From NCBI GenBank assembly GCA_963815645.1, contig CAWFHL010000001.1, positions 2,046,001 to 2,110,000 of the forward strand: DNA of 64,000 bases. Direction: 5' to 3'. This document shows positions 29,810-39,079 of the stretch, piece by piece. The translations under genes and the position numbers were made by a program. The notes beneath the pieces are model-generated. The model did not search any database. It saw only the letters and a program-made list of their open reading frames with translations, and was not told where the DNA came from. Positions within the stretch are counted from its first letter, which is position 1, and each line of letters opens with the position of its first letter. Origin of the DNA: JBBRHQ01 sp963815645 (GTDB lineage: Bacteria > Actinomycetota > Thermoleophilia > Solirubrobacterales > 70-9).

Positions 29810-30466
29810 ATGGGCGAGAAGTTCACGCCGATGTCCGCCGGGCTGCACCGCTATGCGGTCGAGCACTCCCGCCAGGACGAGGTGCTGGCCTCGCTCGATC
29901 GGGAGACAGCGGCGCTCGGAGACGTCGCCGTGATGCAGATGGCGCCCGAGCAGGGGGCGCTGACCACGCTGCTCGTACAGGCGATCGGCGCCCGCCGGGC
30001 CCTGGAGATCGGCACCTTCACCGGCTACGGCTCGATCTCGATCGCCCGCGGACTGGCCGACGGCGGCCAGCTGCTCACCTGCGACGTCTCGGAGGAATGG
30101 ACCAAGATCGCCGCCGGATACTTCGAGCAGGCCGGAGTCGCGGAGCAGATCGAGCTGCGGATCGGTCCCGCGATCGAGACGCTCCGATCCCTCGACCCCG
30201 GTGAGCCCTTCGACTTCGTCTTCATCGACGCTGACAAGACCAGCTACCCGGACTACTACGAGGAGACCCTGCGCCTGATGCGGCCGGGCGGGCTGGTGAT
30301 GATCGACAACGTCTTCCGCGCCGGAGAGGTGATCGACCCCGAGGCCGACGACGACGGAGTGCGGGCGATCCGCGAGGTCAACGACCGCGTCGCCTCCGAC
30401 CCGAGGGTGGAGCCGGTGGCGATGGTCGGCATCGCCGACGGGATCACCCTGGCGCTGAAGGCCTGA
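29810..30466 (+). CDS. O-methyltransferase, CCoAOMT-like
   Basis: 218 residues. Class I SAM methyltransferase of the catechol/caffeoyl-CoA group: ARRALEIGTFTGYGSISIAR (SAM site), LLTCDVSEEWTKIAAGYF, FDFVFIDADKTSYPDYYEET (metal-binding DADK), RPGGLVMIDNVFRAGEVIDP. Metal-dependent methyl transfer to a hydroxyl is expected; the acceptor is unknown. It starts eight bases after the rhomboid-like gene and may be in the same operon. Confidence 0.92.
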   Translation: MGEKFTPMSAGLHRYAVEHSRQDEVLASLDRETAALGDVAVMQMAPEQGALTTLLVQAIGARRALEIGTFTGYGSISIARGLADGGQLLTCDVSEEWTKIAAGYFEQAGVAEQIELRIGPAIETLRSLDPGEPFDFVFIDADKTSYPDYYEETLRLMRPGGLVMIDNVFRAGEVIDPEADDDGVRAIREVNDRVASDPRVEPVAMVGIADGITLALKA

Positions 30467-30480
30467 CGCCGGGACCGCCG

Positions 30481-31287
30481 ATGCGAGAGGGCGACTGGCT
30501 CGAGCTCAACGTGGGGGCGCTCGCCGACTGGCTCTCCGCGGTCGGGGGGCGAGTACCTCGAAGCAGACTGATCGAGGACGATGGGGTTGTCGCCGCGATC
30601 AACCCGGACGCGGCCGGCCGCTCGGTCTTCAACAGCGTCGCCTACACCGATCCGGCCGCGCTCGAGGCGCGCTACACGGAGATCGCGGCGGCCTACGCCG
30701 AGGCCGGTTGCGCATGGACCGTCTGGGTGCGCTCAGATGACGGCGCGACCGCCGCGATGCTGGAGCGGGCCGGGCACAGCCTCGACGCGCAGCCGCGGGC
30801 GATGGGCAGAGAGCTGGAGGGGATCGAGGAGCCGGACATTGGTGGACTCGACTGGAGCGGCGATGCGGCGCCCGAGGAGATGTTCGCGATCAACGATCGC
30901 GCCTACGGGTGGCCGGAAGGAACCTGGCGAGCAGGGTTGGGGGCGCTCCCGGATCCTTGCTTCATCTACGTCGCCCGGGTCGGGGGCGAGCCTGCCGCCA
31001 CCGTCCTGACCACCGATCATCCCGGCCTCGGGGGTGACCGTGACTGCTCGGTCTGGTGCGTCGGGACCCTCGAGGCCGCCCGCGGCCGGGGCCTGGCGAG
31101 CGCCCTGATGCGCCGGGCGATGTTCGAAGCTCGCCGCCGCGGATGCACGACCACGACGCTGCAGGCGACCAGGCTCGGGCGCCCGGTCTACGAGCGGGTC
31201 GGTTACGAAGATTTCGGCCCGCTGCAGATGTGGGAGCTGCGCCCGTCTGAGCTGGCCGGTCAGGCAGAGCCGAAGCCCGCGGCGTGA
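30481..31287 (+). CDS. GNAT-family N-acetyltransferase
   Basis: 268 residues. The C-terminal half is a GNAT domain: FIYVARVGGEPAATVLTTD, CSVWCVGTLEAARGRGLASA (the acetyl-CoA pyrophosphate loop RGRGLA), LMRRAMFEARRRGCTT and YERVGYEDFG. The N-terminal ~120 residues resemble a degenerate second GNAT domain (WTVWVRSDDGATAAMLERAG). The substrate is unknown. It follows the O-methyltransferase closely and overlaps the next frame. Confidence 0.88.
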   Translation: MREGDWLELNVGALADWLSAVGGRVPRSRLIEDDGVVAAINPDAAGRSVFNSVAYTDPAALEARYTEIAAAYAEAGCAWTVWVRSDDGATAAMLERAGHSLDAQPRAMGRELEGIEEPDIGGLDWSGDAAPEEMFAINDRAYGWPEGTWRAGLGALPDPCFIYVARVGGEPAATVLTTDHPGLGGDRDCSVWCVGTLEAARGRGLASALMRRAMFEARRRGCTTTTLQATRLGRPVYERVGYEDFGPLQMWELRPSELAGQAEPKPAA

Positions 31288-31316
31288 CCCCGTCCGGCCC
31301 GGGTAAGGTGGCTACC

Positions 31317-31650
31317 GTGGAGGCCTCAATCAGCGACGAGCGGCTTGAGGCGGCGGTCGAGCGCCTCGGCGAGAGTGAGCGGCTTCGAGGAGGCCGAGCG
31401 GATCGTCGGCCGCGCCGCTCCCCAGCTGCAGCGGGTGCTCGCTTCGGCGCTCGCCGCCGGAGGCTGGTTCGGCGACTCGCACGAGGCGGCGACGCTGAAG
31501 GCCGCGACGACCCCCGATCCCGACGAGCGCCTCAGCGCGGTCAAGACCCTGCTCGCCGAGGAGACCCGGCTGGGGATGATGGTCGGGGTCGCGGTCGGCT
31601 GGGCGCTTCACGCCGAGCTCTTGAACGACCAAACCGAAGGAGATAGCTGA
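31317..31650 (+). CDS. Small conserved hypothetical protein, one frameshift
   Basis: About 110 residues when an extra base near 31380 is removed. GTG 31317 (VEASISDERLEAAVERLGES) joins to FEEAERIVGRAAPQLQRVLA and continues to LAEETRLGMMVGVAVGWALH. It is helical, probably cytoplasmic or peripherally membrane bound. No family was recognised. Its stop is two bases before the ATG of the metal-dependent hydrolase, so an operon is likely. Confidence 0.6.
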
Positions 31651-31652
31651 AG

Positions 31653-32364
31653 ATGGAGATCAAGTTCCACGGCCACGCCTGCTTCGAGCTGAGCGAGGGG
31701 GACGCGAACCTGCTCGTCGATCCCTTCCTGAAGCCGAACAACCCGAGTGCGGTCGCCAGCGCCGACGACGTCAACCCGACCCACATCGCGATCACCCACG
31801 GCCACGCCGATCACGTCGCCGACGCGGTCCCGGTCGCGACCCGGACCGGCGCCCACTGCGTCGGCATCGTCGAGCTCGCCGACTGGCTCGGGTCCAAGGG
31901 AGTCGAGAACGTCTCCGACCCCAACCTCGGCGGGACGGTGTCCTTCGACTGGGGCTGGATCAAGCTGGTCCCGGCCTGGCACACGAACACCATCCCCGGC
32001 TCGCCGAGGCCCCGTTCAGCGCCGAGCACGGGATCTCGATCGGCACCCCGGCGGGGTTCGTGATCAAGATCGGCGGCCTCACCGTCTACCACGCAGGCGA
32101 CACCTGCCTGTTCAGCGACATGAAGCTGATCGCCGAGCGCAACCCGATCGACATCGCCCTGCTGCCGATCGGCGGTCACTACACGATGGACCGCCACGAC
32201 GCGGTCTCGCCGCCGATTTCATCGGAGCCGGGACGGTGATCCCGATGCACTACAACACCTTCCCGCCGATCGAGACCGACGCCGAGGCGTTCAAGTCCGA
32301 GGTCGAGTCGAAGACCTCCTCGAAGGTCGTCGTCCTCGCCCCGGGGGAGAGCCACTCGCCCTGA
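31653..32364 (+). CDS. UPF0173 metallo-beta-lactamase-fold hydrolase, two frameshifts
   Basis: About 235 residues from ATG 31653. Motifs: EIKFHGHACFELSEGDANLL, LVDPFLKPNN, ITHGHADHVADAV (metal ligands HxHxDH), LVPAWHTNT, ISIGTPAGFVIKIGGLTVYH, AGDTCLFSDM (Asp ligand), LLPIGGHYTMDRHDA and IPMHYNTFP (final His). This is the YtkL/UPF0173 family of unknown physiological substrate. Frame breaks fall near 32010 and 32205; the flanking translation stays fully family-like. Confidence 0.88.
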
Positions 32365-32398
32365 TGCGCGCCCCTCAGCCGCAGCGGATCTCGGCTGC

Positions 32399-33150
32399 TT
32401 GACCGACGCTGACCAGAACCGCGTCTACTGGGACCTCTCTTCGGTGGAGTACGACCAGCGGGATCGGCGACTACATCGCCGAGGGCTGGGGCGTGGGGGG
32501 TGTGGGCGATATCCGAGGACGAGCTCGGGGTCTTCGACGGCGGATGTCGCCGGCGCCGACGTGCTCGAGCTCGGCTGCGGGGCGGCGGAGTGGTCGCGGG
32601 CGCTGGCCCGGCGCGGGGCGCAGGCCGATCGGCCTGGACAACTCGCCGGTCCGTCTCGAGCGGGCCCGCGAGGAGATCGAGGCGGCGGACCTGGACATTC
32701 CCCTGATCCAGGCCGCTGCGGAGGAGGTTCCACTCGAGGACTCCTCCCTCGACATCGTCTTCTGCGACTGGGGAGCGACCAACTTCGCCGATCCCTATCT
32801 GGTCGTTCCGGAGGTATCGCGTCTGCTGCGCCCGGGTGGCCTCTTCGCCTTCTCTGGCGCGACGCCGCTCTCCTGGATCTGCTGTGAACGAGGAGACAGA
32901 CGACACCGAGCGGACCCTGAACCACGACTACTTCGGCATGCATCGCTGGGAGACGCCGGAAGGATCGGTCGAGTTCAACCTCGGTCACGGCGATTGGATC
33001 CGCCTGTTTCGGGCCAACGGACTCACCGTTGAGGACCTGCTCGAGCTCCGCGCCCCCGAGGGCGCGGAGTCTCCCTATCGCAGCGCGTCCGAGGCTGCCT
33101 GGGCCCGGCGCTGGCCGATGGAGCAGATCTGGAAGCTGCGTAAGGCCTGA
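32399..33150 (+). CDS. Class I SAM-dependent methyltransferase, several frameshifts
   Basis: About 250 residues spread over several frames from TTG 32399. Readable pieces in order: TDADQNRVYWDLSSVEYDQR, AGADVLELGCGAAEWSRALA (SAM motif I), GLDNSPVRLERAREEIEAAD, DIPLIQAAAEEVPLEDSSLD, DIVFCDWGATNFADP, SRLLRPGGLFAFSGATPLSW, HDYFGMHRWETPEGS, RRWPMEQIWKLRKA. Breaks lie near 32460, 32490, 32540, 32630 and 32880. The acceptor is unknown. The density of breaks is the highest in the window after mfd. Confidence 0.82.
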
Positions 33151-33153
33151 GGC

Positions 33154-34638
33154 TCAGCCGCCGAGGGCTGCGCCCGCGTCCCCGTCATCAGGGGAGGGGG
33201 GCGTGACCGAAGCGGAGGGATCCGCAGGATCGGAGCCGCCGATCGTGGTCACCGCTGTCTCGCCGGTGCCGGTTCCGGGAGTGGTCGTGGTCGTGGTAGC
33301 CGTGGCGCCGGTCGAGCTGCTGGCGCCGGCGTCGGTGCCGCCCGCCTCCTCGGCAGGGGCAACGGGCGGGACCGCTGTGGTAGCCGATCCGACTGCCGTA
33401 GGGGGATCCTCGGCGGGCGCGGCCTCGGGGGCCGGAGCCGGGGTCGCCGCGGGGTCGGCCGGCGGGGCGTCGACCGCGGGCGGCGCGGGTACGGCGGGGT
33501 CGGGCGCCACTGGAGCGGAAGTCGGTTGACGGCGGTGGTTGACGTCGGCGGGCTGCTTCTCGACCGGCTTGGCCGGAGCCAGCGATGCGGTCGGCATCGG
33601 GTCCGGTGTAGTGACTTGGTTGCGGACCTCGACCGCCCCGGCGGTGATCACGGCGGCGGTGACGACGCCGGCGACCGCCTTGGCCCCGAGCGCGCTTCCG
33701 ACGGCGCCGAGGCTCCCGGCTGCGCCGCCCGCGGCGGCCCCTCCGGCTCCGATCGCGCCTGCGGAGCCGCCGGCGCCGATACCGGAGCCGGCGCTCGCGG
33801 CGCCGCTTCCTGCAGCGCTGCCGCCCCCGAGGCCGAGCTTCGAGGCGAGGAAGCCCTTCAGCGCGACCAGCGGACCAACCGGTACGAGTGCGGCGAGGGC
33901 CTTGGCGTCGCTTCTCACCTGGCTGCGGAAGTCCGCGCACTCGTCGCATTCGCGGACATGGCGGCGGATCGGCCCGGACACCTTGCGCAGCCCCTCGGCG
34001 GCCTCGGCCAGCTCAAGGCGGACCTCGCCGCAGGTCAGCTGGCGAGCCTGGCTCGCCTCGGCGAGCGAGATCCGCGCCCGCACCAGCAGCGACTTGACCG
34101 AGGGGACGGTCGTTTCCATCGAATGGGCGATGTCCTCGTAGGACATCGCGTCCATCTCGCGCAGCAGCAGGGCCGAGCGCTGAGTCTCGGGAAGCTTGTT
34201 GACGTCCTTGAGGAGCTGGCGGAACTCCTCGCGGTTGTGGGCGCGCTCGTGGGTCGAGGCCGCCTCGACTTCGGGGAGGCTGTCCATCGTGTCGGTCGCA
34301 TCCGGGGTCGGCTTGCGGAGGTGGTTGAGGCAGCGGTTGCGGGCAATCCGGTAGAGCCACGGCCGCAGGTTGATCTCGCGGTTGTCGGCGAGCATTGCCT
34401 TGTAGGCGTTGACAAAGACTTCCTGGAGGACGTCTTCGGCATCCTCGGTCGAACCGAGCATCTGCCGGCAGAAGCCGAGCAAGCGCGCCTGGTAGCGGTC
34501 GACGACCGTCTCGAAGGCGCCGGGGTTACCGGAGCGGACCAGCGAGACAAGGCCCTCGTCTCTCTGCAGCTTCAGCAGGGGAGATCGGCGGACCAAAAGC
34601 CCGCGCCGACTGGCAGTTGTTAGGGCCGATGCCTCCAA
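33154..34638 (-). CDS. ECF sigma factor fused to zinc-finger, membrane helix and Pro/Ala-rich tail
   Basis: Up to 494 residues (TTG 34638; a later start is possible). Sigma region 2: FETVVDRYQARLLGFCRQML, GSTEDAEDVLQEVFVNAYKA, NLRPWLYRIARNRCLNHLR. Region 4: LPETQRSALLLREMDAMSYE, DIAHSMETTVPSVKSLLVRA. Then a zinc-finger anti-sigma-like segment with Cys at LTCGEV and RRHVRECDEC, a Gly/Ala-rich linker, one membrane helix (AVAGVVTAAVITAGAVEV) and ~160 residues of Pro/Ala/Thr-rich, probably extracytoplasmic tail. It resembles actinobacterial ECF groups with C-terminal membrane extensions, where sigma activity is tethered and released by a surface signal. No separate anti-sigma gene lies nearby. 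Confidence 0.88.
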   Translation of the reverse strand: MEASALTTASRRGLLVRRSPLLKLQRDEGLVSLVRSGNPGAFETVVDRYQARLLGFCRQMLGSTEDAEDVLQEVFVNAYKAMLADNREINLRPWLYRIARNRCLNHLRKPTPDATDTMDSLPEVEAASTHERAHNREEFRQLLKDVNKLPETQRSALLLREMDAMSYEDIAHSMETTVPSVKSLLVRARISLAEASQARQLTCGEVRLELAEAAEGLRKVSGPIRRHVRECDECADFRSQVRSDAKALAALVPVGPLVALKGFLASKLGLGGGSAAGSGAASAGSGIGAGGSAGAIGAGGAAAGGAAGSLGAVGSALGAKAVAGVVTAAVITAGAVEVRNQVTTPDPMPTASLAPAKPVEKQPADVNHRRQPTSAPVAPDPAVPAPPAVDAPPADPAATPAPAPEAAPAEDPPTAVGSATTAVPPVAPAEEAGGTDAGASSSTGATATTTTTTPGTGTGETAVTTIGGSDPADPSASVTPPSPDDGDAGAALGG

Positions 34639-34753
34639 GCAGTGTCCCGAGAACGCGTGACTGGAACGCGCTACTGATCAACTGAACACCGTAGCAGCGG
34701 ATTTGTTGCGCGAAGCGCAGTTCCGGCCCGCATGCACGACTAGCATCGGCCTT

Positions 34754-34840
34754 GCCCGGGTGACGGAATCGGTCAGACGTGGCGGCCTTAAAAGCCGCTG
34801 TCCCCTCGGGGACGTGCGGGTTCGAGTCCCGCCCCGGGCA
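34754..34840 (+). tRNA. tRNA-Leu (UAA)
   Basis: 87 nt. Acceptor GCCCGGG pairs with CCCGGGC, discriminator A. Anticodon loop CTTAAAA gives anticodon TAA. The long variable arm (TGTCCCCTCGGGGACG) marks a class II tRNA. T arm GCGGGTTCGAGTCCCGC. No CCA is encoded. Confidence 0.95.
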
Positions 34841-34939
34841 TCGCTTGGCACAGGGGATCGCCCATCCGCAAGCGGATCCTGCGCTGAGGCCAACGGCGCG
34901 GCTCACGCCGCTGCCCGCGTTAGAGATACTGCGCCGTCG

Positions 34940-35341
34940 ATGTCCCAGGAGAGCCGGAATGTCGAGATAGCCCGCAGCGTCGTCAACGCCCTCAACCGAG
35001 GAGATGTGGACTCGGCCCTTGAGAACGCGGCGCTGGACTTCGTCTTCGACCAGACTCGGGCTGTCGGCCTCGACCGCGGCAGCTTCGACCGGGACCAGAC
35101 CCGCCGACTCTGGCGGGATCTGGAAGATCACTGGGGGTCGATCGAATTCCGCTTCGACGAGTTCATCGCAGCTGGAGAGCACGTCATTTCGCCGTTCGAT
35201 AACCGGCTCATCGGTCGCGACGGAATCTCCGTTGAAGCACGGGGGGCGTGGGTGTGGAGGTTTCGGGACGGCCTCATTACCCACATCGTCCTCTACCAGG
35301 ATCAGGCCGAAGCCCTCGAAGCCGTCGGGCTTCAGGAATAG
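34940..35341 (+). CDS. SnoaL-like / NTF2-fold protein
   Basis: 133 residues from ATG 34940 (MSQESRNVEIARSVVNALNR). Typical SnoaL layout: an N-terminal helix, EHVISPFDNRLIGRDGISVE and a closing strand AWVWRFRDGLITHIVLYQD followed by AEALEAVGL. Related proteins are isomerases, hydrolases or just binding domains. The next small gene is a shortened paralogue. Confidence 0.8.
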   Translation: MSQESRNVEIARSVVNALNRGDVDSALENAALDFVFDQTRAVGLDRGSFDRDQTRRLWRDLEDHWGSIEFRFDEFIAAGEHVISPFDNRLIGRDGISVEARGAWVWRFRDGLITHIVLYQDQAEALEAVGLQE

Positions 35342-35344
35342 GGG

Positions 35345-35506
35345 ATGTCGCAGGAGAACGTGGAGATCAAAGAGGTGGAGGGCTGGCTGGCCCGCATACG
35401 CAAGGGGAGAATCTGGCGGATCGAGCAGTACGCAGCCAAACGGGAAGCGCTTGAAGCCGCCGGACTCGCCGAGTGGTCGGGGACCCGGGGTCTCCAAGCC
35501 CATTGA
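35345..35506 (+). CDS. Miniature SnoaL-like paralogue with central deletion
   Basis: 53 residues. The start MSQENVEI matches the start of SnoaL-like proteins such as the upstream gene, and the end (ARIRKGRIWRIEQYAAKREA, LEAAGL) matches their C-terminal strand. The ~75-residue middle that forms the cavity is missing in frame. It begins three bases after the stop of the intact neighbour. It is probably a deletion relic, though translation from ATG 35345 remains possible. Confidence 0.45.
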   Translation: MSQENVEIKEVEGWLARIRKGRIWRIEQYAAKREALEAAGLAEWSGTRGLQAH

Positions 35507-35558
35507 CAGGGCCAGCTGGCGCCGTTAGAACAGGCTGTATGCCGATCGGGAGGGCTGG

Positions 35559-35708
35559 ATGACCGTCGGGACCGTCTGCATCTATCAGGCGAGCAGCGCC
35601 GAGGCGGTTCGGGACCATGCCTCCAGGGCCGACCTGCCCGTCGACGAGGTGATCCGAGTCGCCGACACCGTGATCGTCCGGCCTGATCCGGCCGCCTCCG
35701 CCGCCTGA
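35559..35708 (+). pseudogene. C-terminal fragment of a DUF4242-like protein
   Basis: 49 residues from ATG 35559. TVCIYQASSAEAVRDHASRA and DEVIRVADTVIVRPDP match the end of the DUF4242 (small ferredoxin-like) family. The family-like reading continues upstream as LYADREGW but meets a stop before a start codon. The N-terminal half is absent, so this is probably a relic. Confidence 0.5.
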
Positions 35709-35760
35709 TCTGCCAGCGCGGCGACGGCATGAGCCGCGGCCGCGCTCTAGTCTTCGCCGG

Positions 35761-37111
35761 GTGAGCGAGGCAAGCGGCGCCGCGCGAAGAGACCACAGCG
35801 GCTGGGTAAAGGCGCTGGTCATCGCAGCCTCAGTGCTGACCGTGGTGGCGATCTTCTCCGCCTGGGTCCAGCGCCAGGCGCTCGACACCGGCGAGTGGGT
35901 CAACACCTCCAGCAAGCTGCTCGATAAGAGCGAGATCCGCGATGCGCTCGCCAACTACGCGGTCGATCAGCTCTACGCCAACGTCGATGTCGCCAAGGAG
36001 CTGAAGACAATCCTGCCCGGGGAGGTGAAGGGGATCGCCGGCCCCGCCGCGAGCGGCCTGCGCGGGGTGGCGGTGCAGGGCGCCGGGGATGTGATCGGCA
36101 CGACTCGCTTCCAGGACGCTTGGGAGCAGGCCAACACCGTCGCCCACAAGGCGCTGATCAAGGTGGTCGAGGACAAGGGCCGCTTCGTCGGCACCGGGGA
36201 GGGCAACGTGACTCTTCGACTGCGCCCGCTGATCATCCAGGTGGCGGATGAGGTCGGGCTGGGCAGCGACGTCGCCACGAAGATCCCGGCCGACGTCGGC
36301 AACATCAAGATCCTCTCCTCGAATGACCTCGGCCTGGCGCAGACGATCGTCCGGCTGGTCAACGGGATCGCCCTGGTGACGACGATCCTGGTTCTGGTCA
36401 TGTTCGGCCTGGCGATCTATCTCTCGGCGGGCTACCGCTGGATAACCGTGCTAAGCGTCGGCGTCGGGTTGATCATCGCCGGGGCGCTGGTCCTGATCCT
36501 GCGCGAGGTCGCGCGGCAACATCGTCGTCGACCAGCTCGCCGCACCCGACGTGCAGCCCGCCGCCGATCAGGCCTGGTCGGTATCGACCTCACTGCTCAG
36601 CTCGATCGCCTGGAGCACGATCGAGTACGGCGTCTTCTTCATGATCGCCGCCTGGCTCGCCTCGCCGGCCCGCAGCGCCTTCGCCGTCCGCCGCTTCCTC
36701 GCGCCGGTGCTGAAGGAGTACCCGGCGGTCGTCGCCGGCGTCCTCGGCCTGATCGCCTTGATCTGGGTGGCCTCCGGCGCGGACAGCGGCCGCCAGCTGC
36801 TGCTGCGCTTCGGACTGGTGGCGATGGCCGCCGCCGGGGTCGTCGCCCTGCGCCGGCGGGCGATCGAGGAGACCCCCGACGCCACCCTGGGCGACCTTCC
36901 CGAGCGGATCAGGGACGGCGTCTCCTCTGCCTGGGGACAAGCGCGACGCGCTGATCCCCAGCAGCAATCGGAATCCTCAGCCCCGGCTCCCGAGCCGGAG
37001 GACCGCAAGCTGGAGCGCCTCGAGCGGCTCGCCGATCTCCACGAGCGTGGGGTGCTCACCGAGGAGGAGATGACCGCCGAGAAGACCGCGATCCTCGAGG
37101 ATCGCGACTAG
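35761..37111 (+). CDS. Integral membrane protein with SHOCT-like C-terminus, one frameshift
   Basis: About 450 residues. GTG 35761. Helix 1 is ALVIAASVLTVVAIFSAWVQ. A ~180-residue extracytoplasmic domain follows (ALDTGEWVNTSSKLLDKSEI, GRFVGTGEGNVTLRLRPLII). Then four or more helices, including TTILVLVMFGLAIYLSAGYR, VVAGVLGLIALIWVASGA and LLRFGLVAMAAAGVVALRRR. The C-terminus ERLADLHERGVLTEEEMTAE is a SHOCT-type helix pair, common on membrane proteins as a short oligomerisation module. The frame breaks near 36515. The function is unknown. Confidence 0.78.
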
Positions 37112-37159
37112 CGTCGCCATCGCCGCAGCAGGCATTTGCGCGCAAGCGATATCGTCGCC

Positions 37160-38830
37160 GATGGTGGCAAGCGTCGAGGAGAAAGGCAGGTAGCGCCGAT
37201 GAGGATGCGAGCGGCGCCGTCCACGGCGGGCGGCTGGTCGCGCAGACGCTTCGCTCCCGAGGGGTCGAGCATCTGTTCACGCTCTCCGGGGGACACCTGT
37301 TCTCGATCTTCGACGGCTGCCGGGAGGAGGGCATCGGCCTGATCGACGTCCGCCACGAGCAGTCGGCGAGCTTCGCCGCCGAGGGCTACGCGAAGGCCAC
37401 CCGCAGGGTCGGGGTCGCGGCGCTGACCGCCGGGCCCGGGGTGACCAACGGGATCAGCGCGATGGCCGGGGCCGAGGCGAACGGCTCGCCGATCTGCGTC
37501 CTGGGCGGCCGGGCGCCGGAGATGCGCTGGGGTTCGGGCTCGCTTCAGGAGATCGACCACCTGCCGCTCGTCTCGCCGCTGGTCAAGTCGGCCGAGACGG
37601 TCCGCGAGACGGCGCGGATCCCGGAGCTGACCGCGGCCGCGATCGACCTGGCGCTGGCGGCGCCGAGCGGGCCGACCTTCGTCGATTATCCGCTCGATGT
37701 CGTCTTCTCCCCTGCGGAGTGCGAGATCCCGGGGCTCCCCGATCCCCGGCGCCCCAACCGGCGGCGGGGGTCGAGGAGGCGGCGGCGCTACTGGCGGGCG
37801 CCGAGCGGCCGGTGATCATGGCCGGCACCGGGCTCTACTGGGCCCATGGGGAGGAGGAGATGACGGCGCTGGCCGAGGCGCTCGGGATCCCGGTCTTCCT
37901 CAACGGCCTCGGCCGCGGCTGCCTCCCTGCCGATCACGAGCTCGCCTTCAGCCGGGCTCGCGGCACCGGGCTGAAGGGCGCCGACGTCGCCCTGGTGATC
38001 GGGGTGCCGATCGACTTCCGGCTCGGCTTCGGCGGCAGCTTCGGCGAGGAGACGAAGCTGCTGCGCCTCGACCCGGCGCCAAACGCGGCTCACCGCCAAC
38101 CGCGCCCCCGACCTCGACATGGTCGGCGACGTCGCCGCCAGCCTCGCCGCGATCCGCGAGGCAGCGGACGGCGGTCGCCGGGCGCACCGCGGCCTGGGTG
38201 GGCGAGCTGAGGAAGGTCGAGGAGGAGAAGCGGGCGGCCGAGCAGGAGGAGCTGAACGACGACCGCTCGCCGCTTCACCCGGTCCGCGTCTACAACGAGC
38301 TCGGGCAGGTGCTCGACCGCGACGCGATCGTGGTCGGCGACGGCGGCGACTTCGTCTCCTACGCCGGCCGCTACATCGAGACCTACCAGCCGGGCTGCTG
38401 GATGGACCCGGGCCCCTTCGGCTGCCTCGGCGCCGGGCCGGGCCAGGCGATCGGCGCCAAGGTCGCCCACCCCGAGCGACAGGTCTGCCTGCTGCTCGGC
38501 GATGGCGCCTTCGGCTTCGCCGGGATCGAGTTCGACACGATGGCCCGCCACGGCCTCGGGGTGGTCGGGGTGATGGGCAACAACGGCATCTGGGCGCTGG
38601 AGCATCACCCGATGAAGTTCCTCTACGGCTACTCGGTCGCCGCCGAGCTGCGCCCCGAGACCCCGTACGAGCAGATGGTCGAGGCGCTCGGCTGCGACGG
38701 GATCCTGGTCCGCGAGCCCGCTGATCTGCGCCCTGCGCTGGAGTCTGCATTCGCCTCGGGGCGGCCGACCCTGGTCAACGTGCTGACCGATCCCGAAGTC
38801 GTCTACCCGCGGAAGTCGAACCTGGCCTGA
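37160..38830 (+). CDS. Acetolactate synthase-like TPP-dependent enzyme, four or more frameshifts
   Basis: About 555 residues. ATG 37160 (MVASVEEKG), then a break near 37190. PYR domain: RSRGVEHLFTLSGGHLFSIF, DVRHEQSASFAAEGYAKATR (catalytic Glu), ALTAGPGVTNGISAMAGAEA. Central domain: AAALLAGAERPVIMAGTGLY, GIPVFLNGLGRGCLPADHEL. PP domain: AIVVGDGGDFVSYAGRYIET, LLLGDGAFGFAGIEFDTM (GDG...), VVGVMGNNGIWALEHHPMK (metal/TPP motif with N). Further breaks lie near 37740, 38085 and 38165. The family includes acetolactate synthase, oxalyl-CoA decarboxylase and 2-hydroxyacyl-CoA lyase; the exact reaction is open. Confidence 0.85.
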
Positions 38831-38852
38831 GAAGGCCGGGAAAGGAGGCCAG

Positions 38853-39070
38853 GTGTCGACACTGCCTTCGAGCGCCCTGGGGATTACGGCGAGCACTTCG
38901 AGGCCTGCTACGGCCCGACAATCGCGGCGCGCGCCAACCCTGAACGCGACGGTCGCGACGGGGAGTTCGACCAGGCGCTCAGCGATTTTTGCGAAAAGTG
39001 GAGCAGCGGCGGCAAGGAGCAGGCTCGGTTCGAGAAGGAGTACCTACTCGTCGTCGGCACCCGCGCCTGA
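38853..39070 (+). pseudogene. Methyltransferase C-terminal relic
   Basis: GTG 38853 has an excellent AAAGGAGG, but its frame is soon lost. From about 38870 a neighbouring frame reads FERPGDYGEHFEACYGPTIA, then EFDQALSDFCEKWSSGGKEQ and ends FEKEYLLVVGTRA. This matches the end of class I SAM methyltransferases, without the SAM-binding half. It is interpreted as an internally deleted gene. Confidence 0.5.
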
Positions 39071-39079
39071 GGTCGAGAC

